Assembly (NCBI GenBank): GCA_002441345.1
Contig: DJVU01000064.1
Location: forward strand, 1-16,327
Reading direction: 5' to 3'
Origin: Bacteroidales bacterium UBA6248
GTDB lineage: Bacteria > Bacteroidota > Bacteroidia > Bacteroidales > Lentimicrobiaceae
Length of the DNA stretch: 16,327 bases
This document shows positions 1 to 7,165 of the stretch, piece by piece. Every line of letters starts with the position of its first letter. Within the stretch, counting starts at the first letter, position 1. The notes beneath the pieces were generated by a model. The model made no database searches, was not told where the DNA came from, and saw only the letters and a program-made list of their open reading frames with translations. A program made the position numbers and the translations under genes.

Positions 1-728
1 GTATAAGCATAATCCGAAAGGTGCAAAACAAGAATGCCATGGGCATTATGTGCCACCGACATGCGCTTACGCTTTTCCCAGTTCATGTATGGATAGTTTT
101 CTGCTACACTGATCCCTTCGTTACTCTGTAAATAGAATTTGATAAAATCCTGTTCCATGCTTTTCAAAAGACTGGCCGGACTTTGCTCCGGAGAGCTTCT
201 GAAAAACTCCTTGTATATCAGAGCTTTTATTTTTTCATTCCGGCTTGCATCTTCTGTATTGGGAAGAACAATTACTGCATCAAATACGGCAACGGGTGAT
301 CCGGATTCGCTGTTGAGTGGCTTAACGATTGATGTTGCAAAAACCTGGTTTTCAACACCTCCTTCATTCAGGATACGATCCAGCCGGATCGGGATTTGTT
401 TGCCGCCCCAATAGATTGATCCCTCAAGGCTGTTTCCGGAAATCATTGATCCGATAAATAACGGAACCTCCGAATTCCGTTCTGTGAGTTTCAGCAGGTC
501 GTTGTCGCCTGTCGTACCTTCAAGCATAAAGGGTACGAAGCGCTTCGCAGGATAGTCAAAAAATCCATAGAGCCTGTCGTCATCGCGAACAACACTGGCT
601 GTAAGCTGTTCACCATCCGGAGTTTTCCCGCCAAGGAGAAAGTACTCCTGCTGGGCGAATACCTGAGGAAGAATGATAAAAAATGCCAGAACCGGAAGAA
701 GTCCGGTATGTAATTTCATAGTTTTCAT
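1..728 (-). CDS. Exported RsiV/DUF3298-like protein, 3' end outside window
   Basis: This is a partial gene: 242 codons read leftwards from ATG at 728 without a stop, so its C-terminus lies beyond base 1. Residues 1-26 form a signal peptide (MKTMK, a hydrophobic run, then FAQ as probable cleavage site), so the protein is periplasmic or outer-membrane associated. The visible end, around residues 212-242, contains YPYMNWEKRKRM, then a beta-rich stretch ending LHLSDYAY. This matches the start of the DUF3298 (RsiV C-terminal-like) domain, where the family next has a GGAH motif; that part is not visible. The gene starts 20 bases after the yggS stop on the same strand and is probably co-transcribed with it. 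Known members include anti-sigma factor RsiV and peptidoglycan deacetylase accessory domains. No transmembrane anti-sigma architecture is visible here, so the exact role is unknown. The family call is moderate; the coding call is strong. Confidence 0.75.
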   Translation of the reverse strand, partial: MKTMKLHTGLLPVLAFFIILPQVFAQQEYFLLGGKTPDGEQLTASVVRDDDRLYGFFDYPAKRFVPFMLEGTTGDNDLLKLTERNSEVPLFIGSMISGNSLEGSIYWGGKQIPIRLDRILNEGGVENQVFATSIVKPLNSESGSPVAVFDAVIVLPNTEDASRNEKIKALIYKEFFRSSPEQSPASLLKSMEQDFIKFYLQSNEGISVAENYPYMNWEKRKRMSVAHNAHGILVLHLSDYAY

Positions 729-748
729 ATAATTGGGTGTTCTTATGT

Positions 749-1414
749 CTATCGTTCGCCAAAAAGAGCCGTCCCTATCCGTACCATGGTACTTCCTTCC
801 TCAATTGCAATGTGGTAATCGCCCGACATGCCCATCGACAGAATTGAAAAATTCTCCCGATCCGGAAAAAATTCATGTTTTACCTGTTCAAAAGTCGTTT
901 TCAGGCTGGCAAACTCATTTCTGACTACCTTGTCGTTGTCGGTAAATGTTGCCATACCCATCAGTCCGCGTATCTGCACGTTTTTCAGATTTCCCTGATT
1001 GTACACGTTCAGGATTTCGGTCAGCTCCTGTTCGTCGAGGCCGAATTTTGATTCTTCCCTGGCGATATATACCTGAAGCAGGACATCTATGATACGGTTG
1101 TTGCGTGCGGCCTGCCTGTCGATCTCGTTCAGCAGTTTCAGGCTGTCGACGCTGTGAATCAGATGAACAAAAGGGGCAATGTACTTTACTTTGTTGGTTT
1201 GCAGATGTCCAATCTGATGCCAGAGAATACCGGAAGGCAGCAAGGGTTGTTTTTCGGCCATTTCCTGTACACGGTTTTCTCCGAAATCGCGAAGTCCGAG
1301 TTCATAGGCTTCCTGTAATAATTCAACAGGCCGGGTTTTGGTAACGGCTACCAGTGTTACGTGGGGCGGAAGCTCCTGAAGGATGTAACTTACATGCTCC
1401 GACAGCATTTCCAT
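749..1414 (-). CDS. yggS: Pyridoxal phosphate homeostasis protein (YggS/PLPBP family)
   Basis: A 221-residue cytosolic PLP-binding protein that buffers pyridoxal 5'-phosphate and affects amino-acid and keto-acid balance; it has no known catalytic activity. The family's order of motifs is intact: VAVTKTRP at 22-29 with K26 as the expected Schiff-base lysine, DFGENRVQE, WHQIGHLQTNKVK, HSVDS, RGLMGMAT, and the phosphate-binding C-terminal segment SMGMSGDYHIAIEEGST followed by VRIGTALFG. The length is normal for the family (about 220-235). ATG at 1414 is chosen because it leaves the usual short N-terminal helix before the VAVTK strand; M3 at 1408 is also possible. A TACATTTG -7 element lies about 20 bases upstream. 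The gene is divergent from the lipoprotein gene at 1594, and the RsiV-like gene follows 20 bases downstream. Confidence 0.95.
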   Translation of the reverse strand: MEMLSEHVSYILQELPPHVTLVAVTKTRPVELLQEAYELGLRDFGENRVQEMAEKQPLLPSGILWHQIGHLQTNKVKYIAPFVHLIHSVDSLKLLNEIDRQAARNNRIIDVLLQVYIAREESKFGLDEQELTEILNVYNQGNLKNVQIRGLMGMATFTDNDKVVRNEFASLKTTFEQVKHEFFPDRENFSILSMGMSGDYHIAIEEGSTMVRIGTALFGER

Positions 1415-1434
1415 AGTTCAGGTCTTTGTTTCTG

Positions 1435-1442
1435 CAAATGTA
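1435..1442 (-). promoter_or_regulatory. Bacteroidota-type -7 element (TACATTTG) for yggS
   Basis: The minus strand reads TACATTTG, an exact match to the TAnnTTTG -7 consensus of the phylum's primary sigma factor. It sits 20 bases before the yggS start codon, which gives a leader of roughly 12-15 bases. No TTG stands at the expected -33 spacing; the nearest is about 30 bases upstream of the -7 box. The match is therefore only to one half of the promoter. Confidence 0.5.
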
Positions 1443-1578
1443 ATCTAAAAAGTGGTATGCGTTTGAAATGTGCAATTCCGAAGGGCAGTATATTTAAGTC
1501 TTCAACCATTTCCCGAAAGGCATTGGATTCCGTTAAATTGATACAGACGGGATGAACACAACCATTGCATGTTTCGTT

Positions 1579-1586
1579 TATCTTTG
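1579..1586 (+). promoter_or_regulatory. Bacteroidota-type -7 element (TATCTTTG) before the lipoprotein gene
   Basis: TATCTTTG matches the TAnnTTTG -7 consensus and lies 7 bases before the ATG at 1594. Initiation 5-7 bases downstream would give a leaderless or nearly leaderless transcript for that start. It would give about a 10-base leader for the second in-frame ATG at 1603. No TTG is found at the proper -33 spacing. This is the only -7 match in the 179-base divergent intergenic region on this strand. Confidence 0.4.
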
Positions 1587-1593
1587 CTGAAAG

Positions 1594-2463
1594 ATGATTC
1601 GCATGAAGAACCTCATTCGGTATATGCCGTTAATGGCAGCTGTGATGGTCAGTGCTGTGATGGTTGCCTGCTCCGGTGGCAACGAGGATGATCCTGTCGT
1701 GGTTTCCGGCCCCGCATTTTCAGCGATAGAAATAAATCCGGACAACCGTGTTGTTTTTGTTGATTTCAGCGAGCCGGTTTCTAAAGGCGGAGTTTACATG
1801 CAGCCTCTTACTGCGGAAAGCTTCAGTGTGTCCCTGGTAAGTGACAACGTCGGCCTCGACAGTATTAAAGTTATTCATAAGGCCGGGGACGCTTCTGCCA
1901 TGATATTGCTTTATTTGAGAGGACGATCGTCAGGGGAGGAGGTACTTACCATCAGGCCTGCCAGTCCCGAAGCGATTATTAACGCCCGTTCCGTTGCCAT
2001 GAATGCATCGGAATCCATTTCCGGAAGCCTGAATGATCCGGGGATCATTGGGTACTGGGTTTCGGCCGGCGAAAACCTCTCAGAGCTTTTCAGGCAGTTT
2101 GGCTTCGATTCAGTCAGCATGCTTTGCCGCTACGACGGAACGTACGTGTATACATCCGTTACAACCGGAGGAATCCGGAATGTTTTAACGGGAACCTTTG
2201 TTCAGCAGAAAAATCCCGGCATTGCAATAAGGACTATCCGGCTGAACCAGCAAACTCCGGTTGCTGCAACCGCTGAAGGGATATTCCTTCCCGAAAATGG
2301 TGATCCTGTTACCATGAAATACGAAACGGCTCAAACTGAGCCTGCCGTCACCGGACTTACCCCGCCAACTCCGGAAGCCGGATTTGGCAGTACCGGCCTT
2401 ACCGGCAGCGACAATACCCAGACATATATTCTCATCAGCTCATTTCCTCCGGATTCCATATAA
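1594..2463 (+). CDS. Lipoprotein with Ig-like N-terminal half and conserved C-terminal domain
   Basis: A 289-residue lipoprotein of unrecognised function. The signal peptide ends in VMVAC with C26 as the lipidated residue; the acidic cluster NEDD right after it resembles the export tag of surface-exposed Bacteroidota lipoproteins. Residues about 43-145 look like an Ig-like fold (FVDFSEPV, a G-rich turn, then LTIRPASPEAI near the end). Residues about 148-267 form a second domain starting GIIGYW and containing LTGTFVQQ, a TMKYETAQTEP stretch, GLTPPT and AGFGST. The same order of motifs recurs in the lipoprotein at 10276-11130, so the two are paralogues. The next gene begins 13 bases downstream, suggesting an operon. 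The start could be M1 (1594) or M4 (1603, MKN, a typical signal-peptide start). Coding and lipoprotein calls are firm; a lipocalin-like fold for the second domain is only a guess. Confidence 0.85.
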   Translation: MIRMKNLIRYMPLMAAVMVSAVMVACSGGNEDDPVVVSGPAFSAIEINPDNRVVFVDFSEPVSKGGVYMQPLTAESFSVSLVSDNVGLDSIKVIHKAGDASAMILLYLRGRSSGEEVLTIRPASPEAIINARSVAMNASESISGSLNDPGIIGYWVSAGENLSELFRQFGFDSVSMLCRYDGTYVYTSVTTGGIRNVLTGTFVQQKNPGIAIRTIRLNQQTPVAATAEGIFLPENGDPVTMKYETAQTEPAVTGLTPPTPEAGFGSTGLTGSDNTQTYILISSFPPDSI

Positions 2464-2476
2464 TTATTCACCGGAT

Positions 2477-3910
2477 ATGTCGTCATCCCGCCTTGCCGAT
2501 TTTACCCGATTTGCAAATGCCCTGCTTCCGCATGAGGTAAAATACCTGCATTCGGTAAACCGGTTTACCGACCGGGAAAACAAGGAGATTCTGGAACTTA
2601 TACTCCACAATACGCACCATCCGGAGCATACATTCCCGTTTAAACTATCGGTCGACAAACGGAAATACAGTTATCTTAAATCGTGGATCAGCGCAAAGCT
2701 GAAGTCTCTGGATGTGGATATGCATTACGACTGGCTTCTCGAAACGGACCGGAAAATAATGACCGATACGATAACACCCAGGGAAGAGGATGCTCTGATA
2801 CGGATGATCCGGAATTTCGGCAAGCCACCCTATTATTTTGTTCGGTTTTATGAAATAATCCGTAATTACCGCTTTTATCTGCTCATTCGTTTCAGGCATT
2901 ACTACAACCGGATTGTAGATGATTTCCTTCACAACTATCAGCCATTATACGATGAATGTGTAAACATAAACCGGCAACTGCATGAAGCTACCATTGATAT
3001 TGTAAATCAGTATGCACTTAACAATACCGGATCGTGGCGCTGGGAACCCTGGCTGCTGCAGGTGTTTTACAATCCGGCCATCGATGGACTCAACCGTTAC
3101 CTTGCTATCGTGAGGCTCACGCTTATCTATTTCAATTACAAGGAATACGGTAAGCTTGTTGAACTGTATAACAGCCTGGATGAGCTTATTGGCAGCGGAG
3201 AGTTCTATTCCCGCCGTATCCTGCTGAATTATTATTCTAACCGGGTAATGCTTCACAGTAAACTGAACGAACTGGAAAAGGCATCCTATTACGGTTTCCT
3301 TTCCATACGGCAGTATTCGGGAGATTACCTGCACTACGTGAACAATCTGTGTGCGGTGCTGCTGCGCCAGAACAGCAACCACCGGGCGCTTCAGCTGATG
3401 CAGGACACATTTCCCGAACTGAAGAAAACCCGCAGCCACCACAACCGTGTTGGGTTTGCATCCTTCTACATTCGGGCACTGAATAAAAACAATCGTGCCA
3501 CTGAGGCTGCCGGCTATGCCGAAACCTTCCTTAACGGCTACCGCGATCAGATTTTTATGTTTCGCTGGCATACCTTTTTCGGTGCGTATCTTCAATCGCT
3601 TCTGGCAACGGAAAAATATGCACGCCTTCTCAGCCTTTCGCGCCGTTATAAACTTATGGAACGTGAACAGGACTATATGCGAAGAGCGGTGTACATCCCT
3701 ACCATCGCATGGTATCATGCGGTTGCTGCTTATAAAGAACTGGAAATCAATTTTCATGAATTGATGGATCTGCTCTGGCAACCCGCAGTACCGCTTCTCA
3801 CCGATCCGCACAAATGCCGGCTTATGGAAGAGCTGGGCCGTGAACTCCACCTTCATGTTCCGGAAGCATTTGCTGAAAACGGGCAGTTACGCCACCGAAA
3901 GTCAATCTAG
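2477..3910 (+). CDS. Unknown cytosolic helical (TPR-like) protein
   Basis: A 477-residue protein that I do not recognise. It has no signal peptide or membrane segment. The sequence is rich in Tyr, Arg, Leu and His and is built of amphipathic helices. From about residue 210 to the end there are paired helices of roughly 34-40 residues with TPR-like character (for example YSNRVMLHSKLNELEKASYY and YVNNLCAVLLRQNSNHRAL), so a helical-repeat scaffold is likely. The N-terminal 200 residues contain an unusually aromatic, basic stretch around YYFVRFYEIIRNYRFYLLIRFRHYY. The ATG at 2477 is preferred over the upstream in-frame ATG at 2384, which lies inside the lipoprotein gene. It leaves a 13-base gap after the lipoprotein stop. 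Co-transcription with an outer-surface lipoprotein is notable because this protein appears cytosolic. Its function is unknown. Confidence 0.75.
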   Translation: MSSSRLADFTRFANALLPHEVKYLHSVNRFTDRENKEILELILHNTHHPEHTFPFKLSVDKRKYSYLKSWISAKLKSLDVDMHYDWLLETDRKIMTDTITPREEDALIRMIRNFGKPPYYFVRFYEIIRNYRFYLLIRFRHYYNRIVDDFLHNYQPLYDECVNINRQLHEATIDIVNQYALNNTGSWRWEPWLLQVFYNPAIDGLNRYLAIVRLTLIYFNYKEYGKLVELYNSLDELIGSGEFYSRRILLNYYSNRVMLHSKLNELEKASYYGFLSIRQYSGDYLHYVNNLCAVLLRQNSNHRALQLMQDTFPELKKTRSHHNRVGFASFYIRALNKNNRATEAAGYAETFLNGYRDQIFMFRWHTFFGAYLQSLLATEKYARLLSLSRRYKLMEREQDYMRRAVYIPTIAWYHAVAAYKELEINFHELMDLLWQPAVPLLTDPHKCRLMEELGRELHLHVPEAFAENGQLRHRKSI

Positions 3911-3935
3911 AAATACGACTTTCCGGATTTGTCAC

Positions 3936-3955
3936 GGGTTTCAAAACTCCTTTTT
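3936..3955 (+). terminator. Weak possible intrinsic terminator
   Basis: GGGTT and AACTC (one G-U pair) can form a 5-bp stem around the tetraloop TCAA. One C and then five T residues follow, 26 bases after the stop of the helical-protein gene. The stem is short, so this may not terminate efficiently. Its position at the boundary before the thiolase operon supports it. Confidence 0.35.
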
Positions 3956-4135
3956 ACTATTGAAGTCGCACCCATGTTCTTCTGGATTCAAGTTGTTGAT
4001 AAATAAGATTATGTAATATTAATTCAGGTATATTGATTAAAAAGTCTGACCTTTCGATTGATAATCCGGGTTTTGTTTATCTTCTTACCGGATGTTACTT
4101 CGCTTATAAATTCAGAAACCATAAACCGGAGAAAT

Positions 4136-5323
4136 ATGAGAGAAGTTGTAATTGTATCGGCAGCCCGTACTCCCATTGGAAGTTTTGGCGGAAGTTTATC
4201 GGGTCTCAGCGCTGTGGAACTTGGAACCGCAGCTGCCAGGGAAGCCATCCTAAGATCGGGCGTTGATCCGGCACTGATAGACGATGTAATTATTGGAAAT
4301 ATTCTGTCAGCCGGTCTTGGTCAGAATCCTGCCCGTCAGATCTCTATATTTTCAGGCATTCCAGATAACGTTCCGGCAATGACCATCAATAAGTTGTGCG
4401 GATCGGGACTTCGCGCCGTAAGCATGGCAGCTCAGTTTATTATGCTTGGAGATGCGGAAATCATTCTTGCCGGCGGAACCGAGAGCATGAGCAATGCTCC
4501 GTATCTGCTTCCTAAAGGACGATTCGGATACCGCATGGGCGACGGCAAGATTGTCGACAGTATGGTATACGATGGTTTGACAGAGATTTTCAATAATTAT
4601 CATATGGGCGTAACGGCTGAGAATATTGCCAGGCGCTGGAACATAAGCCGCGAAGAACAGGATGCGTTTGCGCTGCAAAGCCAGCTGAAAGCCGAAGCCG
4701 CTCAGAAATCGGGACGTTTTGCCGATGAAATTGTACCAGTAGTCATCCCGCAGCGTAAGGGAGATCCCGTAATTGTGGATGCCGATGAATATCCGCGCCA
4801 CGGAACCACCCTGGAGAAGCTTGCAAAACTGCCGCCTGCATTCCAGAAAGACGGTACCGTTACAGCAGGCAACGCATCGGGTATCAACGATGGGGCAGCA
4901 ATGGTTTTGGTGATGTCGAAACAAAAAGCCATAGAACTGGGAATCAAACCTCTCGCAACCATCAAATCGTATGCTTCCGTAGCGCTTGATCCGGCAATTA
5001 TGGGTTATGGTCCCGTACCCGCATCCCGTAAGGCTCTCGATCGCATCGGCTATACCGTTGATCGAATTGATCTGGTGGAAGCAAACGAAGCCTTTGCATC
5101 CCAGTCAATTGCCGTTGTCCGCGATCTGGGTCTGGATCCTTCGCTGGTGAATGTAAATGGCGGAGCCATCGCTCTGGGCCATCCCATAGGCGCCTCGGGA
5201 GCCCGGATACTTACCACACTTCTCTACGAAATGCAGAAACGCGATGCTAAAACGGGTCTCGCTACCCTTTGCATAGGGGGAGGCATGGGAACGTCTCTGA
5301 TAGTTGAACGTAACGAATTGTAA
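4136..5323 (+). CDS. Acetyl-CoA acetyltransferase / 3-ketoacyl-CoA thiolase
   Basis: A 395-residue type II thiolase that either cleaves 3-ketoacyl-CoA with CoA or condenses two acetyl-CoA. The full catalytic set is visible: nucleophile C88 in NKLCGSG, H349 in GHPIGASG and C379 in CIGGGMG, at almost the same numbers as Zoogloea PhbA (C89, H348, C378). The N-terminal REVVIVSAARTPIGSFGG is typical of biosynthetic-type thiolases, which often handle C4 substrates. The ATG at 4136 is chosen because it yields the family's normal length. The in-frame ATG at 4058 would add 26 residues unlike any thiolase N-terminus. It is the first gene of an eight-gene plus-strand cluster, with 42 bases to the dehydrogenase gene. 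The cluster (exported esterase, symporter, ligase) favours a catabolic, thiolytic direction, but PHA-type synthesis cannot be excluded. Thiolase identity is near certain; chain-length preference is not. Confidence 0.95.
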   Translation: MREVVIVSAARTPIGSFGGSLSGLSAVELGTAAAREAILRSGVDPALIDDVIIGNILSAGLGQNPARQISIFSGIPDNVPAMTINKLCGSGLRAVSMAAQFIMLGDAEIILAGGTESMSNAPYLLPKGRFGYRMGDGKIVDSMVYDGLTEIFNNYHMGVTAENIARRWNISREEQDAFALQSQLKAEAAQKSGRFADEIVPVVIPQRKGDPVIVDADEYPRHGTTLEKLAKLPPAFQKDGTVTAGNASGINDGAAMVLVMSKQKAIELGIKPLATIKSYASVALDPAIMGYGPVPASRKALDRIGYTVDRIDLVEANEAFASQSIAVVRDLGLDPSLVNVNGGAIALGHPIGASGARILTTLLYEMQKRDAKTGLATLCIGGGMGTSLIVERNEL

Positions 5324-5365
5324 TATAACGTGATTGATGCCTTCATCTGAATAAAAACTGAAGCT

Positions 5366-6109
5366 ATGAAACGACTTGAAAATAAAATTGCGGTAATTAC
5401 CGGAGGTGCCGATGGCATCGGAAAAGCCACTGCACTCCGCTTTGCGGGAGAAGGTGCAATACCCGTAATCTGGGATTTAAATGAAACTTCTGGCAATGCC
5501 CTGGTTGAATCCATTAAAGAAAATGGGGGTGAAGCCGGTTTTTATAAAGTCAACACTGCCGATAATTCGCAGGTGGAGCTGGCCGCTGCTGCCGTTGCTG
5601 AGAAATATGGCCGCATCGATATTCTCATCAACAATGCTGGTATTACCCGGGATGCAACCCTGCGTAAAATGACGCCCGAACTCTGGCAACAGGTGATCGA
5701 CGTCAATCTGAGCGGGGTTTTCTATTGCACCAAAGCCATTGCACCTTATATGCTCGATAAGGGTTACGGACGCATTATCACCACCTCTTCGGTGGTTGCC
5801 CTTTACGGAAACTTCGGCCAGACAAACTATGTGGCTACTAAGGCAGGCGTTATTGGTATGACGAAAACATGGGCTCGGGAACTCGGACGCAAAGGAATTA
5901 CTGCCAATGCCATAGCTCCTGGTTTTATCGCTACCGATATGGTGGCCGGAATGCCCGAGAATGTACTGGATTCCATGCGTGCAAAAGTGCCTCTGGGACG
6001 GCTGGGTGATCCCGCAGAGATCGCTTCCGCCTTTGTTTTCCTGGCCTCCGATGAAGCTGCTTACATCAATGGTGCAGTATTAAGTGTAGACGGAGGAATA
6101 ACCATTTAA
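5366..6109 (+). CDS. Short-chain dehydrogenase, FabG/PhaB-like 3-hydroxyacyl-(CoA) dehydrogenase
   Basis: A 247-residue classical SDR. The cofactor motif TGGADGIG is at 12-19, NNAG at 89-92, and the catalytic tetrad is N114, S141/S142, Y155 and K159 (YVATK). It ends in the FabG-like SVDGG. The likely reaction is interconversion of (R)-3-hydroxyacyl and 3-ketoacyl thioesters. Two features point to NAD(H) rather than NADP(H). The glycine motif has D16 where E. coli FabG has its phosphate-binding arginine (TGASRGIG), and an acidic residue, D37, ends the second strand (VIWD). NAD use fits an oxidative catabolic role next to a thiolase. It starts 42 bases after the thiolase and ends 10 bases before the KASIII-like gene. 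Automatic annotation as fabG is likely but may mislead; a role in general fatty-acid synthesis is less likely in this neighbourhood. Confidence 0.9.
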   Translation: MKRLENKIAVITGGADGIGKATALRFAGEGAIPVIWDLNETSGNALVESIKENGGEAGFYKVNTADNSQVELAAAAVAEKYGRIDILINNAGITRDATLRKMTPELWQQVIDVNLSGVFYCTKAIAPYMLDKGYGRIITTSSVVALYGNFGQTNYVATKAGVIGMTKTWARELGRKGITANAIAPGFIATDMVAGMPENVLDSMRAKVPLGRLGDPAEIASAFVFLASDEAAYINGAVLSVDGGITI

Positions 6110-6119
6110 GGAATCTGTT

Positions 6120-7109
6120 ATGCGAAATGCCATAATACTTTCAACCGGAGCCTATGTGCCCGAAAGGATTGTCCCTAACAGTTATTTCGATGAACTGCTG
6201 GGCGAAAATGTGAGCGACTGGCTGGCCGAAAATGTTGAAATTTACGAGCGTCGCTGGGCTGCCGAAAATCAGTCGACCGCCGACCTTTGCATACCGGCAG
6301 CACGTCAGGCAATCGAACGTGCAGGAATATCCCCGGCCGATATTAACCTTCTGGTGATATCTACCGATACGCCGGAGTTTATCTCACCATCCACCGCTTC
6401 AAAGGTGCAGTATGAAATGGGAATGACCAATGCCGGTACGTTTGACGTCAATACCGCCTGTGCCGGATTTGTAACCGCTCTCGATATAGGTTCAAAGTAT
6501 ATAAAGTCTGACGAACGCTATAATTATGTGATGGTTATTGGCGCTTACGCGATGAGCAAGTATTTGAATATGAAGGATAAAAAAACCGTTACCCTGTTTG
6601 CCGACGGCGCCGGTGCGGTTATCCTGAAAGCGGAAAATACCGAAGATCGTGGTTTTCTGGCCAGTGAACTGATCACACAGGGACAGTATTACGGTTATAT
6701 GGGAATTTACGGGGGTGGAACATTTCAGCCGATAACCCGTCAGGTTGTTGAAAATCAAGATCATCTGCTCAAATTCGTACAGAAATTCCCGAAAGAACTA
6801 AATCCGGAAATGTGGAGCAGTATGGCGGTAAACCTCACGGCACGTATTGGTAAAACACCCGCTGACGTCAGCAGGTATTTCCTTACCCAGATCAACATCA
6901 ACAGCATTCGCGAAACCATGGACCGTCTTGAGCTTCCGCATGAGCGGGCGCATACAATCATGCATTATTACGGCTATACGGGTTCGGCCTGCATTCCGCT
7001 GGCGTTCGACGATGCCGTAACCAAAGGCATGGTAAATCGCGGCGATCTTATCGTGTTTATCGGTTCGGGAGGCGGACTGGCTTTTGCCTCTGCGGCATTC
7101 CGGTTCTGA
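6120..7109 (+). CDS. KASIII (FabH)-like acyltransferase with altered active site
   Basis: A 329-residue thiolase-fold protein of the ketoacyl-ACP synthase III family. The nucleophile is kept as C114 in NTACAGF, and the CoA-contact region SDWLAE...YERRWA near the N-terminus resembles FabH. The C-terminal GGGLAFASAAFRF is the family's last strand. The other two members of the FabH triad are absent. Where E. coli FabH has PHQAN there is LTQIN (T256 at the His244 position), and HGNTS is replaced by YGYTG (Y286 at the Asn274 position). Those residues drive decarboxylation of malonyl-ACP, so normal decarboxylative condensation is unlikely. An acyl-transfer or thiolytic role seems more probable, as in non-condensing KASIII relatives. 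The gene starts 10 bases after the SDR stop and is surely co-transcribed. The substrate is unknown. A role in housekeeping FabH function is improbable. Confidence 0.88.
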   Translation: MRNAIILSTGAYVPERIVPNSYFDELLGENVSDWLAENVEIYERRWAAENQSTADLCIPAARQAIERAGISPADINLLVISTDTPEFISPSTASKVQYEMGMTNAGTFDVNTACAGFVTALDIGSKYIKSDERYNYVMVIGAYAMSKYLNMKDKKTVTLFADGAGAVILKAENTEDRGFLASELITQGQYYGYMGIYGGGTFQPITRQVVENQDHLLKFVQKFPKELNPEMWSSMAVNLTARIGKTPADVSRYFLTQININSIRETMDRLELPHERAHTIMHYYGYTGSACIPLAFDDAVTKGMVNRGDLIVFIGSGGGLAFASAAFRF

Positions 7110-7165
7110 TTGCGAACCGAAGCAAATGATCAGTAATTTTTGATGAAACACTAAAAAAATCGGAA

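Noticed and set aside
2945..3856. 303-codon open frame on the minus strand, opposite the helical-protein gene
   Set aside because: Its translation has the irregular Cys/His-rich look of an antisense frame. The plus-strand gene is longer, follows the lipoprotein by 13 bases and has coherent helical periodicity.
4058..4086. TTG...TATCTTCT as a promoter for the thiolase operon
   Set aside because: The -7 half has two mismatches to TAnnTTTG and the spacer is 18 bases. No convincing promoter is visible in 3911-4135, though one must exist there or upstream.
4058..4135. Upstream in-frame extension of the thiolase
   Set aside because: The 26 extra residues do not resemble a thiolase N-terminus, and starting at 4136 gives catalytic residues at the standard positions.
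4136..7109. Reading thiolase, FabG-like and FabH-like genes as a fatty-acid or PHA synthesis operon
   Set aside because: No acyl carrier protein, PHA synthase or malonyl transferase is present, the FabH-like protein lacks its condensing residues, the SDR looks NAD-dependent, and the same unit encodes an exported hydrolase, importer and ligase.
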